The translations under genes and the position numbers were made by a program. The notes beneath the pieces are model-generated. The model saw only the letters and a list, made by a program, of their open reading frames with translations, searched no databases and was not told where the DNA came from. Below, one piece after another: positions 5,439-8,147 of a stretch of DNA of 8,147 bases. The stretch lies in assembly GCA_938049125.1 (NCBI GenBank), contig CALICR010000104.1:1-8147 (forward strand), read 5' to 3'. How positions within the stretch are numbered: the stretch's first letter is position 1; each line of letters starts with the position of its first letter. The DNA is from an uncultured Clostridia bacterium (lineage in GTDB: Bacteria; Bacillota; Clostridia; Oscillospirales; Oscillospiraceae).

Positions 5439-7208
5439 ATGAGCAGCAAAGGAACAATCAAAAAGGTCGCAGGCCCGCTGGTCATTGCCGAGGGAATGCG
5501 GGACGCCAATATGTACGACGTGGTCCGCGTCAGCAAGCAGCGCCTGCTGGGCGAAATTATCGAGATGCACGGCGACCAGGCCTCCATCCAGGTCTATGAG
5601 GAGACCTCCGGCCTCGGCCCCGGCGAGCCCGTCGAGTCCATGGACGTCCCCATGGCCGTCGAGCTTGGCCCCGGCCTGATCTCCAGCATCTACGACGGCA
5701 TCCAGCGCCCGCTGGACGATATCATGGCCATCTGCGGCAACAACCTCCGCCGCGGCGTCGAGGTCCCCTCGCTGAAGCGCGACAAGAAGTGGACCTTCGT
5801 CCCCGTGGCCAAGGTCGGCGACCATGTCGTGGCCGGTGATGTGCTCGGCACTGTGCAGGAGACCATCATCGTCACCCAGAAGATCATGGTCCCCTACGGC
5901 GTCGAGGGCACCGTCAAGGAGTTGAAGTCCGGCGACTTCACCGTCACCGAGACCGTCGCCGTCATCGAAACGAAGGACGGCGACCGGGAGCTTTCCATGA
6001 TGCAGAGGTGGCCCGTCCGGAAGGGCCGCCCCTACAGGGAAAAGCTGCCCCCCACGATGCCGCTCGTCACCGGCCAGCGCGTCGTCGATACCTTCTTCCC
6101 CATCGCCCGCGGCGGCGTGGCGGCCGTCCCCGGCCCCTTCGGCTCCGGCAAGACCGTCATCCAGCACCAGCTGGCCAAGTGGGCCGAGGCGGACATCGTC
6201 GTCTACATCGGCTGCGGCGAGCGCGGCAACGAGATGACCGACGTTCTGAACGAGTTCCCCGAGCTGAAGGACCCCAAGACGGGCCAGTCCCTGATGGAGC
6301 GCACCGTGCTCATCGCCAACACCTCCGATATGCCGGTGGCCGCCCGTGAGGCGTCCATCTACACCGGTATCACCATCGCCGAATACTTCCGCGACATGGG
6401 CTACTCCGTGGCTCTGATGGCCGACTCCACCTCCCGCTGGGCCGAGGCCCTCCGCGAGATGTCCGGCCGCCTCGAGGAGATGCCCGGCGAGGAGGGCTAC
6501 CCCGCCTACCTCGGCTCCCGTCTGGCGCAGTTCTACGAGCGCGCCGGTCAGGTCGTGACCCTCGGCAGCGAGGGCCGCACCGGCGCCCTGTCCGTCATCG
6601 GCGCCGTGTCGCCTCCGGGCGGCGATATCTCCGAGCCCGTCTCCCAGGCGACGCTCCGCATCGTCAAGGTCTTCTGGGGCCTCGACTCCGCCCTGGCCTA
6701 TAAGCGCCATTTCCCCGCCATCAACTGGCTGACGTCCTACTCCCTCTACCTCGACAGCATGGGCAAGTGGTTCGACGAAAACGTCTCCGCCGACTGGATG
6801 GAAAACCGCCAGAAGCTCATGACCCTGCTCCACGAGGAGGCCGAGCTGGACGAGATCGTCAAGATGGTCGGCATGGACGCCCTCAGCCCCGGCGACCGCC
6901 TCAAGATGGAGGCCGCCCGGTCCATCCGCGAGGACTTCCTGCATCAGAACTCCTTCCACGAGATCGATACCTATTCGTCCCTGAAGAAGCAGCTCCTCAT
7001 GATGCGCCTGGTCATCGCCTACTACGAGCAGGCCCGCGACGCGCTTGGCAAAAACGCCGCCATTTCGGACCTCCTCAAGCTGGCGGTCCGCGAGCGGATC
7101 GGCCGCTTCAAGTACACCCACGAGGACCGGCTGGACGCCGAGTTTGACAGCGTCATGGCCGACCTCACCAAGGAAATTGCCGCCTGCTGCGGGAAGGAGG
7201 ACTTCTGA
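5439..7208 (+). CDS. ntpA: V/A-type ATPase catalytic subunit A
   Basis: A 589-aa catalytic subunit of the usual size. In order: N-terminal beta-barrel (1-75); the inserted non-homologous region typical of A subunits (about 110-185, GVEVPSL to ETKDG); the nucleotide-binding core; and a C-terminal helical domain (about 435-589). The Walker A loop is GPFGSGKT (232-239), with Lys238 and Thr239 contacting phosphate and Mg2+. The catalytic glutamate is Glu261 in GCGERGNE, and the Walker B aspartate is Asp329 in SVALMADSTSRWAEA (323-337). All key residues are present, so it should be active. It hydrolyses or makes ATP at the A/B interfaces, driving or driven by rotor rotation. An extended site resembling AAGGAGGTGATC (AAAGGTGGGTGATC, from 5418) precedes the ATG by about 7 nt. 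The stop overlaps the ntpB start by one base. Confidence 0.98.
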   Translation: MSSKGTIKKVAGPLVIAEGMRDANMYDVVRVSKQRLLGEIIEMHGDQASIQVYEETSGLGPGEPVESMDVPMAVELGPGLISSIYDGIQRPLDDIMAICGNNLRRGVEVPSLKRDKKWTFVPVAKVGDHVVAGDVLGTVQETIIVTQKIMVPYGVEGTVKELKSGDFTVTETVAVIETKDGDRELSMMQRWPVRKGRPYREKLPPTMPLVTGQRVVDTFFPIARGGVAAVPGPFGSGKTVIQHQLAKWAEADIVVYIGCGERGNEMTDVLNEFPELKDPKTGQSLMERTVLIANTSDMPVAAREASIYTGITIAEYFRDMGYSVALMADSTSRWAEALREMSGRLEEMPGEEGYPAYLGSRLAQFYERAGQVVTLGSEGRTGALSVIGAVSPPGGDISEPVSQATLRIVKVFWGLDSALAYKRHFPAINWLTSYSLYLDSMGKWFDENVSADWMENRQKLMTLLHEEAELDEIVKMVGMDALSPGDRLKMEAARSIREDFLHQNSFHEIDTYSSLKKQLLMMRLVIAYYEQARDALGKNAAISDLLKLAVRERIGRFKYTHEDRLDAEFDSVMADLTKEIAACCGKEDF

Positions 7209-8147
7209 TGCCGAAAGAATACCGTACCATTCAGGAAGTCGCCGGCCCTCTGATGCTGGTCCACGGCGTCAGCAACGTGTTCTATGACGAGCTGGGCGAG
7301 ATCGAGCTGGCCAACGGCGAAATTCGCCGCTGCAAGGTCCTGGAGATCAACGGCGAGGACGCCCTGGTCCAGCTGTTCGAGTCCTCCACGGGCATCAACC
7401 TCTCCAACTCCAAGGTCCGCTTCCTGGGCCGCACCATGGAGCTGGGCGTCTCCGGCGATATGCTGGGCCGCGTCTTCGACGGCCTGGGCCGTCCCATCGA
7501 CGGCGGCCCCGAAATTCTCCCCGACGCCCGCATGGACATCAACGGTCTGCCCATGAACCCGGCGGCCCGCGCCTATCCCCAGGAGTTCATCCAGACGGGC
7601 ATCTCCGCCATCGACGGCCTGAACACCCTGGTCCGCGGCCAGAAGCTGCCCATCTTCTCCTGCTCCGGCCTGCCCCACAACAACCTCGCCGCCCAGATCG
7701 CCCGTCAGGCCAAGGTCCGCGGCAAGGATGAGCAGTTCGCCGTCGTCTTCGCCGCCATGGGCATCACCTTCGAGGAATCGAACTACTTCGTCGAGTCCTT
7801 CAAGGAGACCGGCGCCATCGACCGGACCGTCCTCTTCATCAACCTGGCCAACGACCCCGCCGTCGAGCGCATCGCCACCCCGCGCATGGCGCTGACCGCC
7901 GCCGAGTACCTGGCCTTCCAGAAGGATATGCACGTCCTCGTCATCCTGACGGATATCACGAACTACGCCGACGCGCTGCGTGAGATCTCCGCCGCCCGGA
8001 AGGAAGTCCCCGGCCGCCGCGGCTACCCGGGCTATATGTACACGGACCTTGCCTCCCTCTACGAGCGCGCAGGCCGCCAGAAGGGCAAGAAGGGCTCCAT
8101 CACCATGATCCCCATCCTGACCATGCCCGAGGACGACAAGACCCACC
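7208..8147 (+). CDS. ntpB: V/A-type ATPase regulatory subunit B (C-terminal part missing at window edge)
   Basis: 313 codons are present of an expected ~460. The protein begins MPKEYRTIQEVAGPLMLVHG and shows the expected order: beta-barrel (1-75), GVSGDMLGRVFDGLGRPIDGG (80-100), MNPAARAYPQEFIQTGISAID (116-136), a degenerate P-loop SCSGLPHNNLAAQIARQ (151-167), FAAMGITFEE (181-190) and VLVILTDITNYADALREIS (243-261). The window ends just after TMPEDDKTH. The altered P-loop, lacking the GxxGxGKT lysine, is normal for B, whose interface sites help A but do not catalyse. The arginine finger expected near residue 350 lies beyond the edge, so completeness cannot be judged. ATG 7208 shares one base with the ntpA stop (TGATG). 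AAGGAGG (7194-7200) sits 7 nt upstream, within ntpA, supporting coupled, near-equal synthesis for the A3B3 head. Confidence 0.97.
   Translation, partial: MPKEYRTIQEVAGPLMLVHGVSNVFYDELGEIELANGEIRRCKVLEINGEDALVQLFESSTGINLSNSKVRFLGRTMELGVSGDMLGRVFDGLGRPIDGGPEILPDARMDINGLPMNPAARAYPQEFIQTGISAIDGLNTLVRGQKLPIFSCSGLPHNNLAAQIARQAKVRGKDEQFAVVFAAMGITFEESNYFVESFKETGAIDRTVLFINLANDPAVERIATPRMALTAAEYLAFQKDMHVLVILTDITNYADALREISAARKEVPGRRGYPGYMYTDLASLYERAGRQKGKKGSITMIPILTMPEDDKTH

Noticed and set aside
7658..7710. Apparently broken P-loop in subunit B
   Set aside because: B subunits of V/A-type ATPases normally lack the Walker A lysine; a SGLPH-type loop is the family standard, not a mutation.
955..8146. Long open frames on the minus strand (for example 955-1983, 2095-3168, 3539-5113, 5082-7121, 7022-8146)
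   Set aside because: They lie wholly opposite well-supported ATPase genes. They arise because C/G-ending codons leave few stops on the complement, their translations are rich in low-complexity G/A/D/H/L, and none shows a recognisable domain.
1..8147. A hidden novel system (CRISPR, phage defence, mobile element, RNA gene)
   Set aside because: Nearly all of 617-8147 is accounted for by conserved ATPase genes, and the remaining 400-nt intergenic region shows only promoters and short repeats.

Overview
The window holds most of one V/A-type (rotary) ATPase operon, preceded by a divergent promoter region and the start of an unrelated-looking gene on the opposite strand. Coding sequence is very GC-rich with mostly C or G in third codon positions, Shine-Dalgarno sites are strong AAGGAGG types, and the gene order matches the Enterococcus hirae ntp operon. 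Together these suggest a high-GC Firmicute, most likely an anaerobic gut clostridium of the Oscillospirales type. That placement is inference from composition and gene content, not from a search.

Layout. Positions 1-208 (minus strand) carry the first 69 residues of a DapF-fold amino-acid racemase resembling the staphylopine histidine racemase CntK; its remainder lies off the left edge. Positions 209-616 are an AT-rich divergent control region: a minus-strand sigma-A promoter (248-276) for the racemase, a plus-strand sigma-A promoter (441-469) for the ATPase operon, several small inverted repeats, and a leader of about 140 nt. From about 617 to the right edge, eight genes run on the plus strand: stalk subunit H/G (ntpF-like), a/I (ntpI), c/K (ntpK), E (ntpE), d/C (ntpC), F (ntpG), A (ntpA) and B (ntpB, cut by the window end). 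Subunit D and any later genes would lie beyond the edge.

How the genes work together. A and B form the catalytic ATPase head. C/d and F belong to the central rotor stalk, and K forms the membrane rotor ring. I is the membrane stator with the ion half-channels, and E and H/G form the peripheral stalks. The K subunit retains all residues that bind Na+ in the E. hirae ring, so a Na+-coupled enzyme is predicted. It could work as a pump or as a synthase; the sequence does not decide this.

Genes are tightly packed: C and F overlap by 8 nt, A and B by 1 nt, and I and K are separated by 1 nt. The exceptions are gaps of about 50 nt between H and I and between K and E, the latter strikingly AU-rich. 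I found no mobile elements, CRISPR arrays, RNA genes or clearly novel system. The less expected items are the racemase fragment, the palindromes around the operon promoter and the non-ATG start of the first ATPase gene.
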